Positions 20,462-30,316 are shown, counted from the first letter of the stretch. The stretch is DNA of 64,000 bases from Streptomyces cinereus (GCA_014647715.1 BMPS01000002.1:124001-188000); one strand, 5' to 3'. Notes: generated from the sequence alone by a model not told the origin. Made by a program: numbers and translations.

Positions 20462-21043
20462 TTACTCGGTGATAGCAGAATCTTTGGCAAGGTGGACATT
20501 GGCTTTAGGAAATGGGCGGATTTTATCGGCGTCCGACCAAGCTTTGACCCAGTCGTTAGGTGGCATATTAATATCTTTATAATCCAATGCGCTGAGCACT
20601 TGCTCAGTCGGCAAAACCTTGCCTGTCACGATGTTGGTGATACCAGTGCGCAGCAGCGCAGAGCAAGTCGGCTGACCTTTGACCCACATACTTTGTTCAA
20701 TATAAAACCAGCGCTCATCAACGGCTATCAGTCGGGTTTTGATGGTGACCTTATCAAATAAACGAACACGCTTACGATATTGGATGGTACTACCAGCGAC
20801 CACCAGCCCCCAGCGATGCTTGAATAATTTTTTGGCAAGCCCTGAGCGAATGGCAAGATCATTTCGCCCCAAATCAAACAGCGTAAAGATACGCCCGTTG
20901 TTCATTTCAAAAAAATTGTCAATGTCGTTGATATTAGCGGTCAAGGTGATTTCACTGGTATCGGTTAATTGAAGCGAATGACCTTGTTTTTGTTTAATCG
21001 CGCTTTTGATGGCATGGGTGCCCAGTCGTAAAAAAGGATACAT
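20462..21043 (-). CDS. Acyl-CoA thioesterase-like protein (hot-dog fold)
   Basis: Likely member of the 4HBT/THEM6-type thioesterase family, 193 residues from ATG 21043 (MYPFLRLG). Supporting features are FFEMNNGRIFTLFDLGR, which resembles the active-site segment of YbgC-like hot-dog proteins, and the following alternation GSTIQYRKRVRLFDKVTIKTR. The exact substrate is unknown. An upstream in-frame ATG at 21100 is less likely because the conserved part starts at 21043. Its stop is only 7 bases before queA, so it probably leads a thioesterase-queA-tgt transcript. Confidence 0.7.
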   Translation of the reverse strand: MYPFLRLGTHAIKSAIKQKQGHSLQLTDTSEITLTANINDIDNFFEMNNGRIFTLFDLGRNDLAIRSGLAKKLFKHRWGLVVAGSTIQYRKRVRLFDKVTIKTRLIAVDERWFYIEQSMWVKGQPTCSALLRTGITNIVTGKVLPTEQVLSALDYKDINMPPNDWVKAWSDADKIRPFPKANVHLAKDSAITE

Positions 21044-21158
21044 GGTTGTTCTCAAGCTAAATTTGTGCCACATTATAGGTAAATCGCGCTTGTTTAGCAA
21101 AATTTGTCACTATCATTACCCAACAAGTCACTATAATTAACCTACAAAAGGAAAGCAA

Positions 21159-21737
21159 ATGACCATTCAATCACAAGTAGCAGCGCCACCCTTATCAGCG
21201 GACGCTAAAAAAGTATTAGATTTTTGGTTGCAGGAAAATACTAAGCCATTTTGGTTCGCCAAAGATGAGGATTTTGATAAAACTGTAACGGCTAAATTTT
21301 TAGCCACACTTGAGCAAGCCAAACGAGGCGAGTTAGGGGATTGGCGAGCCAGTACAAAAGGGCGACTGGCAGAAATCATTGTATTGGACCAGTTCTCGCG
21401 CAATATTTTTCGAGATTCTTCACAGGCTTTTGCCCAAGATGGCATGGCGTTAGTATTGGCGCAAGAAATCGTCAAACAGCCAGATTTTGACAAGTTAAAT
21501 CAAGACGAACGCAATTTTGCTTTAATGCCGTTTATGCATGCGGAATCGGTAAACATTCATCAGCAGGCGTTGCCACTTTTTAAAAAATACGCCAGTGACG
21601 ATACATTAGCGTTTGAATATAAGCATCAAGCCATTATTGAAAGATTTGGGCGCTATCCGCACCGCAATGCGATTTTGGGTAGACAATCGAGTGATGAGGA
21701 AATTGCCTTTTTACAACAACCCAACTCGTCATTTTAA
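21159..21737 (+). CDS. DUF924 family protein
   Basis: 192-residue cytoplasmic protein of the DUF924 family, a helical TPR-like fold with no established function. Family features seen are VLDFWLQENTKPFWFAKDEDFD at the start (here quoted as VLDFW and KPFWFAKDEDFD), LAEIIVLDQFSRNIFRD in the middle and MPFMHAES near residue 126. AAAGGA precedes the ATG. It is divergent from the thioesterase gene and overlaps the 3' end of queG by 4 bases in convergent orientation. Confidence 0.85.
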   Translation: MTIQSQVAAPPLSADAKKVLDFWLQENTKPFWFAKDEDFDKTVTAKFLATLEQAKRGELGDWRASTKGRLAEIIVLDQFSRNIFRDSSQAFAQDGMALVLAQEIVKQPDFDKLNQDERNFALMPFMHAESVNIHQQALPLFKKYASDDTLAFEYKHQAIIERFGRYPHRNAILGRQSSDEEIAFLQQPNSSF

Positions 21738-22861
21738 CTTTTACTAAGTTGTTGCTGGATCGCCCAATCAATATGTTCTTGTGTGTTTTCGCCTAACATT
21801 GGGCGTTTTTCTTGCAATTTGTCAATAATTGCTTGGCTAAATGGTGCATTGCCCAAGGCTACCGCCACATTGCGCATAAAATTGTCGTAGCCCGTGCGGC
21901 GAATTGGCGAGCCTTCAGTTTTTGTCAAAAAATCCTGTGCATCCCACGCCCATAACTCAAGTAGTGACACCTCATCTAAACGGTGACGCGGATTAAAATC
22001 CTCAATCGTCGCTAATCTGGCAAATTTATTCCAAGGACAAATCAATTGACAATCATCACAGCCAAAAATGCGATTGCCAATTTTGGGGCGAAGTTCTACA
22101 GGGATTTTGCCATCTAATTCAATGGTTAAATACGAAATACACAGCCGTGCATCGACATCATAATGCCCGGTGGGTGTTTTGCGGATGGCGTGGGTCGGGC
22201 ATACATGAATACAAGCACGGCAACTGCCACAATGCGATGACACAGTTTTGATTTGCTTTTTATCCTCTGCCAAAGGCAAGCTGGTGAATAATTCCCCCAA
22301 CACAAAAAATGACCCCGCTTGTGGGTGAATCAGCAAGGTGTGTTTGCCTGTCCAGCCCAAACCTGCTTGCTCAGCCAACGCGCGCTCAAATATAGGCGCG
22401 GAGTCGCTAAAGGGGCGAAATACAAAGTCGTTGGCATATTGCGGATAATCGGTGGTCAGTTTGTCTTGAATCAGTCTGGCTAGGGTTTTTAGTAACCCTC
22501 GCATGGTTTTATGATAATCACGTCCTCGAGCATAGCGGGCAATAATCGCTGAGTTGGGGCGCTCGTTGTCTGGCACATTGCGTTTGGGCGGCGGCGTGAC
22601 CAAATAATCTAAACGCACGCTAATGATACTTTGCGTCCTGTCAACTAACAGGGCAGGGTTAGCACGTTTATCATGATTGTCTTCAAAAAACAGCATATCG
22701 CCATGTTTACCTTGTGCTAGCCAGGTTTGCAACGCGCCAAGCTGTTTGCTAAATATGGGATTGGCGGGATGCACAAAGCCACAATCAGCAAACCCCAACG
22801 CCTTGGCTTGCGCCTTTATCCAGCCCTTGAGTGCATTGAGTTCGTTTGTAGTGTCCAACAT
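21734..22861 (-). CDS. queG: Epoxyqueuosine reductase QueG
   Basis: Cobalamin-dependent iron-sulfur enzyme that reduces epoxyqueuosine to queuosine in tRNA. The 375-residue protein has an N-terminal DUF1730 cobalamin-binding domain. Two 4Fe-4S motifs follow, CGSCRACIHVCP and CDDCQLICPWNKFA. It is the third queuosine gene within 4.7 kb. It is divergent from nnr, the same arrangement as queG (yjeS) and nnr (yjeF) in E. coli. A corrinoid-handling enzyme is also encoded in this window (adenosyltransferase at 42185), though QueG itself needs no adenosyl group. Confidence 0.96.
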   Translation of the reverse strand: MLDTTNELNALKGWIKAQAKALGFADCGFVHPANPIFSKQLGALQTWLAQGKHGDMLFFEDNHDKRANPALLVDRTQSIISVRLDYLVTPPPKRNVPDNERPNSAIIARYARGRDYHKTMRGLLKTLARLIQDKLTTDYPQYANDFVFRPFSDSAPIFERALAEQAGLGWTGKHTLLIHPQAGSFFVLGELFTSLPLAEDKKQIKTVSSHCGSCRACIHVCPTHAIRKTPTGHYDVDARLCISYLTIELDGKIPVELRPKIGNRIFGCDDCQLICPWNKFARLATIEDFNPRHRLDEVSLLELWAWDAQDFLTKTEGSPIRRTGYDNFMRNVAVALGNAPFSQAIIDKLQEKRPMLGENTQEHIDWAIQQQLSKS

Positions 22862-22919
22862 GCCGACAACCAGATAAAATTAAAATGCTATTATAGCAAA
22901 ATAAAAACCTACCACATCA

Positions 22920-24569
22920 TTGGATCATCTTATGCAAAGTAATGCACAGACGGATAAAAATACTGTGATGCAAAACGCCATTGCCTTATATAGCCCCAAA
23001 CAAATTTATGAGATTGAAAAAAACTGGTTTAGCAAAAATGACAGTTTGGCCTTGATGCAACAAGCGGCATGGCAACTTGCACACATCATCAAGCAGGAAA
23101 ATACCAAAAAAGGCAGTCATCCTCAAAAATCGGTATTGGTAGTAGCAGGCGCGGGTAATAATGGCGGCAATGCTTGGTTAGCGGCGCATTATGTGAACCA
23201 GCTTTGCCCACATTGGTCAGTTACTGTAGTACAAGTCGCAGCACCTAGCACCCTCGACAGCCAAACAGCAAAGCACCTGTACCAGTCAAACTGTGCAAAT
23301 GCGGCAAAATATCTGACGTTGACGGCATTTTTACAACCACTCTATGAGCTTGGTTTAAGCTATCATTATGACGTGGTGATTGATGGGTTATTGGGTATTG
23401 GAATTGATGGCAAGCCTAGCGGTGATTATCAGGCAATCATCAATTGGATTAATCATTACCGTAAGCAAGTTCACGCTTGTCAAGTCATCAGCATCGATGT
23501 ACCCAGTGGACTTAATGCCGCTACGGGCGAAGTGTGTGATAACACTGCGATTAAAGCAGACAAGACACTTTGTTTAATTGGGCGAAAAGTCGGACTGCAT
23601 ATGGGGGATAGTAAAGATTATATTGGCAGCGTTATCGATGTGCCTTTGCTCCCTATTGAGCAATCAGGCATCTTGTTGCATTGCACGCTACCTAACTTGC
23701 CACAACGTCAGCAGGTGAGCCATAAAGGTACGTATGGTCATGTACTTATCATCGGTGGCAATCGGTTACAGGATGGGCATGGCATGGCAGGGGCAGCGAT
23801 ATTAGCCGCCAGTGCAGCATTGAGCAGTGGTGCAGGCAAAGTCACCGTTGCTTGTCATCGTGATTTTCATTCAGCCATTGTCACCGCTTTGCCCAATGCC
23901 ATGACCGCGGATTTACACAATATCGCTAGCATCATCGAGCTAATTAACGCGGTGGATGTGGTTGCCATCGGCATGGGTTTGGGTAGGGATAAAGTAACGT
24001 TAGAGTTATTTAACCACTATCTTACGGCCATCAAACAATCAGAGAAGCTATGTATCATTGACGCTGATGGTTTATACCATTTAGCAGATTGGGCAGGCAC
24101 GGGTGACGGTTTAACTGCGCCAATTCAATCACGATTGGGACAGTCAAACCAACGGTTTTATCTAACCCCGCATTCAGCGGAAGCAGGACGTTTGCTCAAT
24201 CAACACTATGCCGACATCGATCGAGACAAAATCAGCGCGATTCGGGCATTAGCTCACCAATATGGGGGCAATTGGCTTATCAAAGGGGCACAAACAATTG
24301 TGCTTGAACGAGACTGTCTTGAACGAGACAGCATTGATATTTGCGGCTTGGGTAATGCCGGTATGGCAACGGCTGGCATGGGCGACTGCTTGGCAGGTCT
24401 GATGGCGGGCTTATTGGGGCAAGCAATTGCCGCACCCATGCTAACCGCCGTGCTCATACATGCCAAAGCGGGTGATACGTTAGCAGAAAAAATGGGTGAA
24501 TATGCTTTGCAAGCCAATCACATGGCATCGGCAATCGGTGACATCATCCATCAAATCACGCAAGATTAA
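22920..24569 (+). CDS. nnr: Bifunctional NAD(P)HX epimerase/dehydratase Nnr
   Basis: Repairs hydrated NADH and NADPH. The N-terminal YjeF epimerase domain (about residues 20-235, with VVAGAGNNGGNAWLAA) is fused to a C-terminal ADP-dependent dehydratase (about 260-545). The dehydratase shows GTYGHVLIIGGNR, ANAGMATAGMGD-like GLGNAGMATAGMGDCLAG and LTPHSAEAGRLL. Length, 549 residues, is slightly above E. coli Nnr (515). An in-frame duplicated pentapeptide (LERDC LERDS) lies just before the GNAGMATAGMGD motif. The usual downstream tsaE is absent; a hairpin and the convergent DUF4124 gene follow. Confidence 0.94.
   Translation: MDHLMQSNAQTDKNTVMQNAIALYSPKQIYEIEKNWFSKNDSLALMQQAAWQLAHIIKQENTKKGSHPQKSVLVVAGAGNNGGNAWLAAHYVNQLCPHWSVTVVQVAAPSTLDSQTAKHLYQSNCANAAKYLTLTAFLQPLYELGLSYHYDVVIDGLLGIGIDGKPSGDYQAIINWINHYRKQVHACQVISIDVPSGLNAATGEVCDNTAIKADKTLCLIGRKVGLHMGDSKDYIGSVIDVPLLPIEQSGILLHCTLPNLPQRQQVSHKGTYGHVLIIGGNRLQDGHGMAGAAILAASAALSSGAGKVTVACHRDFHSAIVTALPNAMTADLHNIASIIELINAVDVVAIGMGLGRDKVTLELFNHYLTAIKQSEKLCIIDADGLYHLADWAGTGDGLTAPIQSRLGQSNQRFYLTPHSAEAGRLLNQHYADIDRDKISAIRALAHQYGGNWLIKGAQTIVLERDCLERDSIDICGLGNAGMATAGMGDCLAGLMAGLLGQAIAAPMLTAVLIHAKAGDTLAEKMGEYALQANHMASAIGDIIHQITQD
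24303..24332 (+). repeat. 2 x 15-base in-frame tandem repeat in nnr
   Basis: Units 24303-24317 and 24318-24332 share CTTGAACGAGAC exactly and encode LERDC and LERDS. The insertion lies in a loop before the conserved glycine-rich nucleotide-binding segment of the dehydratase. Confidence 0.85.
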
Positions 24570-24598
24570 AATCACGGTAGGTTAAGAAGGTTCAATAG

Positions 24599-24625
24599 AA
24601 AAAAGGTGAGAATTCACTCACCTTT
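24599..24625 (-). terminator. Terminator hairpin for the DUF4124 gene
   Basis: Perfect 9-base arms (24602-24610 and 24617-24625) with a 6-base loop. Read on the minus strand, the stem runs into a T-run, so it suits the gene ending at 24699. The plus-strand side lacks a good T-run for nnr. Confidence 0.7.
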
Positions 24626-24672
24626 AACCTTTACATATCTTTAATCTTTACACACCTTTAGCCTTTGATTGA
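24622..24672. repeat. 3 x 17-base tandem repeat
   Basis: Three imperfect units at 24622-24638, 24639-24655 and 24656-24672, each built as CTTTA-N2/3-CTTT. They lie between nnr and the DUF4124 gene and touch the terminator hairpin. Confidence 0.75.
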
Positions 24673-24698
24673 ATGCTAAATTTATATAGCATGCCAAG

Positions 24699-25175
24699 TT
24701 ATTTACAGTATTGGCTCACTGTTTGCGCCACTTGCTGACGGCGCAGCTCAATTTCACGACCATCTAAGTATTTACGTTCACCTTTATTGTCCATCTCATA
24801 GACGCGCCCGCCTTGGTTTAAGTTGGCAAGGGTACTTTGTAAGGATTTACAGCGCTCAGCATCTTGCTGTTTTTTGAGTTGCTGATTTTGTGCTTCAAGC
24901 TCAGCAGCACGTTTTTGATCGGCTGTCAGCGTTGGTGATACACCTGATGCAGCACCTGTGCTATTGCCAGCGCTTGCAGGTGCACGACTACTAGGTCCAA
25001 GTTCACGGGTATTAATCACTTGCACTTGTCGCAAATTAACACCATTGGTCGGGGCATATTGGCTATAATGCGGTACACCATTTTTGTCAGTCCACTTGTA
25101 GTAAGTGGCTGCATTTGAATTCGCCATAATGAATGGTGATAACATGAGTGATAACAAAAACAGTGGCTTTAACAT
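24699..25175 (-). CDS. DUF4124 domain-containing secreted protein
   Basis: 158-residue exported protein of unknown function. It has a signal peptide (MLKPLFLLSLMLSPFIMANS, cleaved near SNA). The DUF4124 domain (YYKWTDKNGVPHYSQYAP) follows directly. An Ala/Ser/Gly-rich linker and a C-terminal helical part (KRAAELEAQNQQLKKQQDAE) come next, then conserved C residues (ERCKSLQ and the final QYCK). Such proteins are common in proteobacterial periplasms. AGGAAAAAC lies upstream of the ATG on the minus strand. It is divergent from the ilv operon. Confidence 0.85.
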   Translation of the reverse strand: MLKPLFLLSLMLSPFIMANSNAATYYKWTDKNGVPHYSQYAPTNGVNLRQVQVINTRELGPSSRAPASAGNSTGAASGVSPTLTADQKRAAELEAQNQQLKKQQDAERCKSLQSTLANLNQGGRVYEMDNKGERKYLDGREIELRRQQVAQTVSQYCK

Positions 25176-25330
25176 TGTTTTTCCTATGCAAGAAACGAGA
25201 AAATTATGCGATAGCCTATCACAGCTTGATAGCTTTTAGCAGTAAATTTTGACAAGATAATCGTTTAATTTGCTAAAGGTAGTTTTCTAAAAACGACTGG
25301 CTCAATCAGTCCGAGATTTTAAAGTTTATC

Positions 25331-25369
25331 AAGCCTTAAAACCAATCCTTAAAACCAAGCCTCAAACGA
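25331..25369. repeat. 3 x 13-base tandem repeat upstream of the ilv operon
   Basis: Adjacent units at 25331-25343, 25344-25356 and 25357-25369 share the core CCTTAAAAC. The first two differ at one position. They lie just upstream of the predicted ilv promoter. Confidence 0.8.
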
Positions 25370-25418
25370 ATTCATTTACCTATAACTAAAAGTTATTAAT
25401 TCTAGTAGCTTTTTTTTA

Positions 25419-25447
25419 TTGACAAGTGTTAAAAAAACTCACATCAT
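25419..25447 (+). promoter_or_regulatory. Candidate promoter of the ilvBHC operon
   Basis: A perfect TTGACA (25419-25424) is followed after 17 bases by CATCAT (25442-25447), a 4-of-6 match to the -10 consensus. A predicted start near 25454 leaves a leader of about 360 bases before ilvB. Confidence 0.55.
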
Positions 25448-25464
25448 AAGTCCTCTACTGGTCG

Positions 25465-25491
25465 TTAGTAACAATTATCGTTGGTTACTAA
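25465..25491 (+). promoter_or_regulatory. Inverted repeat in the ilv leader
   Basis: Perfect 8-base arms TTAGTAAC (25465-25472) and GTTACTAA (25484-25491) with an 11-base loop, about 10 bases after the predicted RNA start. It could be an RNA hairpin or an operator. Confidence 0.55.
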
Positions 25492-25544
25492 TTGGTAAAA
25501 TCTAAGCTGATTGGCGCTATCCGCTGATTAGGCTCTACAATTGG

Positions 25545-25709
25545 ATGAGAGCATTTTTTACCGTTGTTGTTGTTTATGAATCTAAACAAAAGAATCTAAC
25601 AACCCTGACTTATCGGTCAACAAAGACAAAAAGTAGCCATCAATTTATACATTACGTAATTTTCGTGATGCTTTCTTTTTTGGTTATCATGCTTTTTGCC
25701 CTCGTCTGA
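25545..25709 (+). CDS. Possible ilv leader peptide with a run of Val codons
   Basis: A 54-codon frame from ATG 25545 starts MRAFFTVVVVYES, with four consecutive GTT valine codons (25563-25574). It also ends in a hydrophobic stretch rich in Val, Ile and Leu. Val-rich leader peptides control ilvB attenuation in enteric bacteria. A hairpin plus T-run (25650-25681) lies about 75 bases after the Val codons. Against this, the ribosome-binding site is weak and the frame runs through the hairpin instead of stopping before it. The frame may therefore be fortuitous. Confidence 0.35.
   Translation: MRAFFTVVVVYESKQKNLTTLTYRSTKTKSSHQFIHYVIFVMLSFLVIMLFALV
25650..25681 (+). terminator. Candidate attenuator terminator of the ilv operon
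   Basis: Arms CATTACG (25650-25656) and CGTGATG (25664-25670), 7 pairs with one G-U, and a 7-base loop are followed by CTTTCTTTTTT. It lies inside the leader, 135 bases before ilvB. A second hairpin with a T-run (GCTCT/AGAGC, 25531-25557) lies upstream. Confidence 0.45.
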
Positions 25710-25727
25710 TTTGTTCACTGTTACCTT

Positions 25728-25775
25728 ATGGCAGTGTTGAAGATTCTTGCTAATCATTTAGCAATTTTTATCTAA
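25728..25775 (+). CDS. Possible second short leader ORF rich in Ile/Leu/Val
   Basis: A 15-codon frame, MAVLKILANHLAIFI, ends 40 bases before ilvB. Seven of 15 residues are branched-chain. No terminator-like hairpin lies between it and ilvB, and AT-rich DNA gives Ile and Leu codons by chance, so support is weak. Confidence 0.2.
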   Translation: MAVLKILANHLAIFI

Positions 25776-25815
25776 AACAACTTCCCAGTATCATTTTTGA
25801 AGACGACCATAAAAG

Positions 25816-27648
25816 GTGATGACAGTGACTCAAACTACCCAAGCTCCCAATATGACGGGAGAAAACCAAACGGCTCACGCTGCACCCAATTTTGACAAAA
25901 AAACCGCCAAAGCCTCAGCAGGTGAACCTGTGATGATGTCTGGTGCAGAAATGCTGGTGCAAGCGCTAATTGACGAAGGTGTTGAATACATTTTTGGCTA
26001 TCCAGGTGGCGCCGTGTTGCATATTTATGATGCTTTGTTCAAACAAGATAGCATCGAGCACATCCTCGTGCGTCACGAACAAGCAGCAGGTCATATGGCA
26101 GATGCTTATTCCCGTGTGACAGGTAAAACTGGGGTGGTATTGGCGACATCAGGTCCAGGCGCCACCAATACGGTTACCGCCATCGCTACCGCATTTATGG
26201 ATTCCATTCCGATGGTTATCATCTCAGGTCAGGTACCTTCAAGCCTCATTGGTGATGATGCGTTCCAAGAAACTGATATGATTGGTGTGTCACGTCCTGT
26301 CGTCAAACACAGTTTTCAAGTACGTCATGCCAGCGAAATCCCAGAAATCGTGCGTAAAGCGTTTTATATCGCAAGCTCTGGTCGCCCAGGTCCTGTGGTG
26401 ATTGATGTACCCAAAGACAAAACCGCGCCTAACGAAAAATTTCCTTATCATTTCCCTGAGTCGGTCAGTATGCGTTCTTACCAACCATCAGTTCGCGGTC
26501 ATTCAGGACAAATTCGTAAAGCCATCGAAACCTTAATTGCTGCCAAACGCCCTGTTTTATATTCAGGGGGTGGCGTGATTGCGTCAAACGCAAGCGCAGA
26601 ATTAACCGCATTAGCCCGTTTACTTAATTTGCCTGTGACCAATACTTTGATGGGTTTGGGCGCTTATCCAGGGTCGGATAAACAGTTTTTAGGTATGCTT
26701 GGGATGCATGGTACGTATGAAGCCAATATGACCATGCACAATTCAGATGTGATTTTGGCAGTGGGTGCGCGTTTTGATGACCGTGTGACCAACAATACGC
26801 AAAAATTCTGTCCAAACGCTAAAATTATCCATATTGATATCGACCCTGCCTCAATCTCAAAAACCATCAACGCACACATCCCGATCGTCGGTGATGTAAA
26901 AAATGTGCTAAGCGATATGCTCGCCGTATTAACAGAAAATAACGCACAGCTTGACCAAGCCGCGTTAAATGATTGGTGGGCGCAAATCAATGAATGGCGT
27001 AAACGTCATGGTCTACGCTATGACAAAGACGACAGCAATGGCATGAAACCACAGCACGTTGTTGAGCGCTTATATGAGTTAACGCATGGTAAAGCTATCA
27101 TCACATCTGATGTGGGTCAGCACCAAATGTTTGCAGCCCTATACTATAAATACGATGAGCCGCGTCAATGGTTAAACTCAGGGGGTTTAGGCACCATGGG
27201 GGTAGGGTTGCCTTATGCAATGGCAGCCAAACTTGCTAACCCAGAGCGTGATGTGGTCTGTATCACAGGTGAAGGCTCAATTCAGATGAATATCCAAGAG
27301 CTATCAACTTGCCTACAATATAACTTACCCGTGAAGATTCTAAATCTTAACAACGCCCAGTTGGGTATGGTAAAACAATGGCAAGACATGATTTATGAAG
27401 GTCGCCATTCGCACTCTTATATGGATTCATTGCCAGATTTTGTCAAACTTGCAGAAGCTTACGGTCATGTCGGTATCCAAATCACCGACCCAGCCAAACT
27501 TGATGAACAACTTGCTTATGCTTTATCACTCAAAGATCGATTGGTATTTATCGATGTGCTTGTCGATAAAAATGAGCATGTTTATCCAATGCAATTAGCA
27601 GGTCAGTCAATGCGTGATATGTGGTTAGCCAAAGGGGAGCGTACCTAA
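25816..27648 (+). CDS. ilvB: Acetolactate synthase large (catalytic) subunit
   Basis: Thiamine-diphosphate enzyme making acetolactate or acetohydroxybutyrate, the first shared step of valine, leucine and isoleucine synthesis. The 610-residue product has the catalytic [15 protein letters not shown] with its active-site Glu in [15 protein letters not shown] central FAD domain follows, then the cofactor motif [14 protein letters not shown] ending in LNLNN. The motif has Glu where GDG is usual; this appears in related sequences as I recall. The N-terminus is about 40 residues longer than E. coli IlvI. Start choice is open: GTG 25816, ATG 25819 and GTG 25825 are all in frame, and AAAAGG (25811-25816) is best spaced for 25825. 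ilvH overlaps the stop by one base. Confidence 0.95.
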   Translation: MMTVTQTTQAPNMTGENQTAHAAPNFDKKTAKASAGEPVMMSGAEMLVQALIDEGVEYIFGYPGGAVLHIYDALFKQDSIEHILVRHEQAAGHMADAYSRVTGKTGVVLATSGPGATNTVTAIATAFMDSIPMVIISGQVPSSLIGDDAFQETDMIGVSRPVVKHSFQVRHASEIPEIVRKAFYIASSGRPGPVVIDVPKDKTAPNEKFPYHFPESVSMRSYQPSVRGHSGQIRKAIETLIAAKRPVLYSGGGVIASNASAELTALARLLNLPVTNTLMGLGAYPGSDKQFLGMLGMHGTYEANMTMHNSDVILAVGARFDDRVTNNTQKFCPNAKIIHIDIDPASISKTINAHIPIVGDVKNVLSDMLAVLTENNAQLDQAALNDWWAQINEWRKRHGLRYDKDDSNGMKPQHVVERLYELTHGKAIITSDVGQHQMFAALYYKYDEPRQWLNSGGLGTMGVGLPYAMAAKLANPERDVVCITGEGSIQMNIQELSTCLQYNLPVKILNLNNAQLGMVKQWQDMIYEGRHSHSYMDSLPDFVKLAEAYGHVGIQITDPAKLDEQLAYALSLKDRLVFIDVLVDKNEHVYPMQLAGQSMRDMWLAKGERT

Positions 27649-28139
27649 TGAAACATTTAATTTCTGTCTTAATGGAAAATGAATCAGGGTCACTGTCTCG
27701 TGTGGTTGGCTTATTTTCACAACGTGGCTACAACATCGAGACACTGAACGTTGCCCCAACCGATGACCCGACTTTATCGCGTTTGACCTTGACCACAGAT
27801 ACCGATCAAAATAAGATTGAGCAAGTGACCAAACAGTTGCACAAGCTGATTGAAATCGTTAAAGTAACCACGCTGACCGATAGTGTACATATTGAGCGCG
27901 AACTCATGCTGATCAAAGTACGTGCCACGGGTAGCAACCGCGAAGAAGTCAAGCGCTGTGCGGATATCTTCCGTGCAAGTATTGTTGATATCACGCCCAA
28001 TGTCTATACCATTCAAATTGTCGGTGACACCGCAAAATTGGACGGCTTTATCGAATTGATGGGACGTGAACGCATTTTAGAGGTAGTACGTTCTGGTGTT
28101 ATTGGTATCGCTCGGGGCGAAAAAATCCTCAGCGTCTAA
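27648..28139 (+). CDS. ilvH: Acetolactate synthase small (regulatory) subunit
   Basis: Regulatory subunit that activates the large subunit and confers valine feedback inhibition. The 163-residue product has an N-terminal ACT domain ([31 protein letters not shown], quoted as NESGSLSRVVGLFSQRGYNIE in pieces) and a C-terminal ACT-like domain. Its ATG overlaps the ilvB stop as TAATG (27646-27650), a translational-coupling arrangement. The frame opens earlier, at 27621, inside ilvB, but that extension is not conserved. Confidence 0.96.
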   Translation: MKHLISVLMENESGSLSRVVGLFSQRGYNIETLNVAPTDDPTLSRLTLTTDTDQNKIEQVTKQLHKLIEIVKVTTLTDSVHIERELMLIKVRATGSNREEVKRCADIFRASIVDITPNVYTIQIVGDTAKLDGFIELMGRERILEVVRSGVIGIARGEKILSV

Positions 28140-29204
<1,065 letters not shown>

Positions 29205-29220
29205 TTTTACCATCAGTTAG

Positions 29221-29308
29221 TTTTACCAATGGCATCATACCCAATTGGTAAAAACGATAAAATGACAATAACCCTGCGCTGTGTAAAGTTACATGGACAG
29301 GGTTTTTT
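29221..29308 (+). terminator. Hairpin and terminator after ilvC
   Basis: A perfect 10-base inverted repeat (29221-29230 and 29244-29253) is followed by a terminator. Its arms AACCCTG (29270-29276) and CAGGGTT (29298-29304) are followed by a T-run to 29308. Together they end the ilv operon. Confidence 0.8.
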
Positions 29309-29319
29309 AGTATAAAATA

Positions 29320-29892
29320 ATGGGTATACATGTAAAGTTTATGAGATTTGTTTTGAATATAGCGTCTGTTTGGCAGTTGTCGACTGCAACTTTTTTACAC
29401 ACTTTTAGCGGTATGAGTTCTTTGCCTGCATTGGCAAATCCTTTGAATCACCTGATGGGGGATAGCTATACGTTAAATTGGCAAGCAATTTATCTGGTCG
29501 GTACCTTAATTGTCGCCCTACTGATTGCCTATGAATCCATAGTTTTGAAGAAAAATTTAGGAAAATTGCCGCAATCAACGTTATTTAGCGTGAGCTCCAT
29601 ATTAGAAACTGTGTGGCTTATGGTATCTGTGGTCGCCGTATATTATGGCGGATTTAGTAGCATCGCCAAAGTCGTGCCATTTGCCTATATTTTATATAGC
29701 ATATTTGGTTGGATTTACGGATTTTATCTACTCAAAGACCAGGCGGGCGATATTAAAGATGTCGATGACATGAGTATGCCCATCAAATATATGGACTACA
29801 GCCTATCATTTTCACTGGTGATTATCGTGACCAGCATTGCGATATTTATCAATATGTTGATGAACGGTGTAATCGCCTTTAATCTAGCTTAA
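29320..29892 (+). CDS. Four-helix membrane protein of unknown function
   Basis: I do not recognise this protein. It has 190 residues from ATG 29320; ATG 29341 is an alternative. Four strongly hydrophobic segments follow a short N-terminal region: around residues 55-75 (YLVGTLIVALLIAYES), 90-110 (ETVWLMVSVVAVYYGG), 115-135 (VPFAYILYSIFGWIYG) and 155-180 (LSFSLVIIVTSIAIFINML). The connecting loops contain a short acidic cluster (DIKDVDDM). It starts 12 bases after the ilv terminator, so it is probably transcribed on its own or by read-through. No catalytic motif is visible. Confidence 0.6.
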   Translation: MGIHVKFMRFVLNIASVWQLSTATFLHTFSGMSSLPALANPLNHLMGDSYTLNWQAIYLVGTLIVALLIAYESIVLKKNLGKLPQSTLFSVSSILETVWLMVSVVAVYYGGFSSIAKVVPFAYILYSIFGWIYGFYLLKDQAGDIKDVDDMSMPIKYMDYSLSFSLVIIVTSIAIFINMLMNGVIAFNLA

Positions 29893-30103
29893 TAAAGTCA
29901 ATTTAAATCCCTTTTTAATTGTAACTTTGTGGTAAAAAGTTCAAAAAATAGTAGGTGAAACGCTAAAACTAGGCTATACTGTCATTATTCGCTAAAATAC
30001 ACTTAACAAACTTTTGGCGATGACAATTTATAACACCCTGTATTTACTTAAGTAATTGCAAGCGTTATAGATAACATAGTTAATTTTTAATGTAGGATTT
30101 TTT

Positions 30104-30316
30104 ATGTCAGATAAAGCTACTGGTACTGTAAAATGGTTCAATGAGAGCAAAGGTTTCGGCTTCATCGCTCAAGACAACGGCGGTCAAGACGTTTTTGCTC
30201 ATTACAGTGCAATCCAAGGTTCAGGTTTTAAAACACTTAAAGAAGGTCAACGTGTGAGCTTCGTATTGAGCCAAGGTCAAAAAGGCCCACAAGCCGAACA
30301 AATTGAAGCACAATAA
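30104..30316 (+). CDS. Cold-shock protein (CspA family)
   Basis: 70-residue single-domain cold-shock protein, an RNA-binding OB-fold that melts RNA structure. RNP1 (KGFGFI) and RNP2 (VFAHY, a variant of VFVHF) are present, and the start [20 protein letters not shown] (20 residues) is typical. A TATACT (29975-29980) lies about 125 bases upstream. That implies a long 5' UTR like those of cold-regulated csp genes, but no -35 is clear. Several CspA paralogues usually exist, so the exact name is not assigned. A strong terminator follows. Confidence 0.95.
   Translation: MSDKATGTVKWFNESKGFGFIAQDNGGQDVFAHYSAIQGSGFKTLKEGQRVSFVLSQGQKGPQAEQIEAQ

Noticed and set aside
25531-25557. GCTCT/AGAGC hairpin with a T-run as the only ilv terminator
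   Set aside because: It has a short stem with an 11-base loop and overlaps the candidate leader start; the 25650-25681 hairpin fits better, though this one is mentioned there.
27240-27330. Damaged cofactor motif in IlvB (GEG for GDG)
   Set aside because: Glu can keep metal binding, the surrounding motif is intact and I recall the same residue in related bacterial proteins, so it is not taken as a defect.
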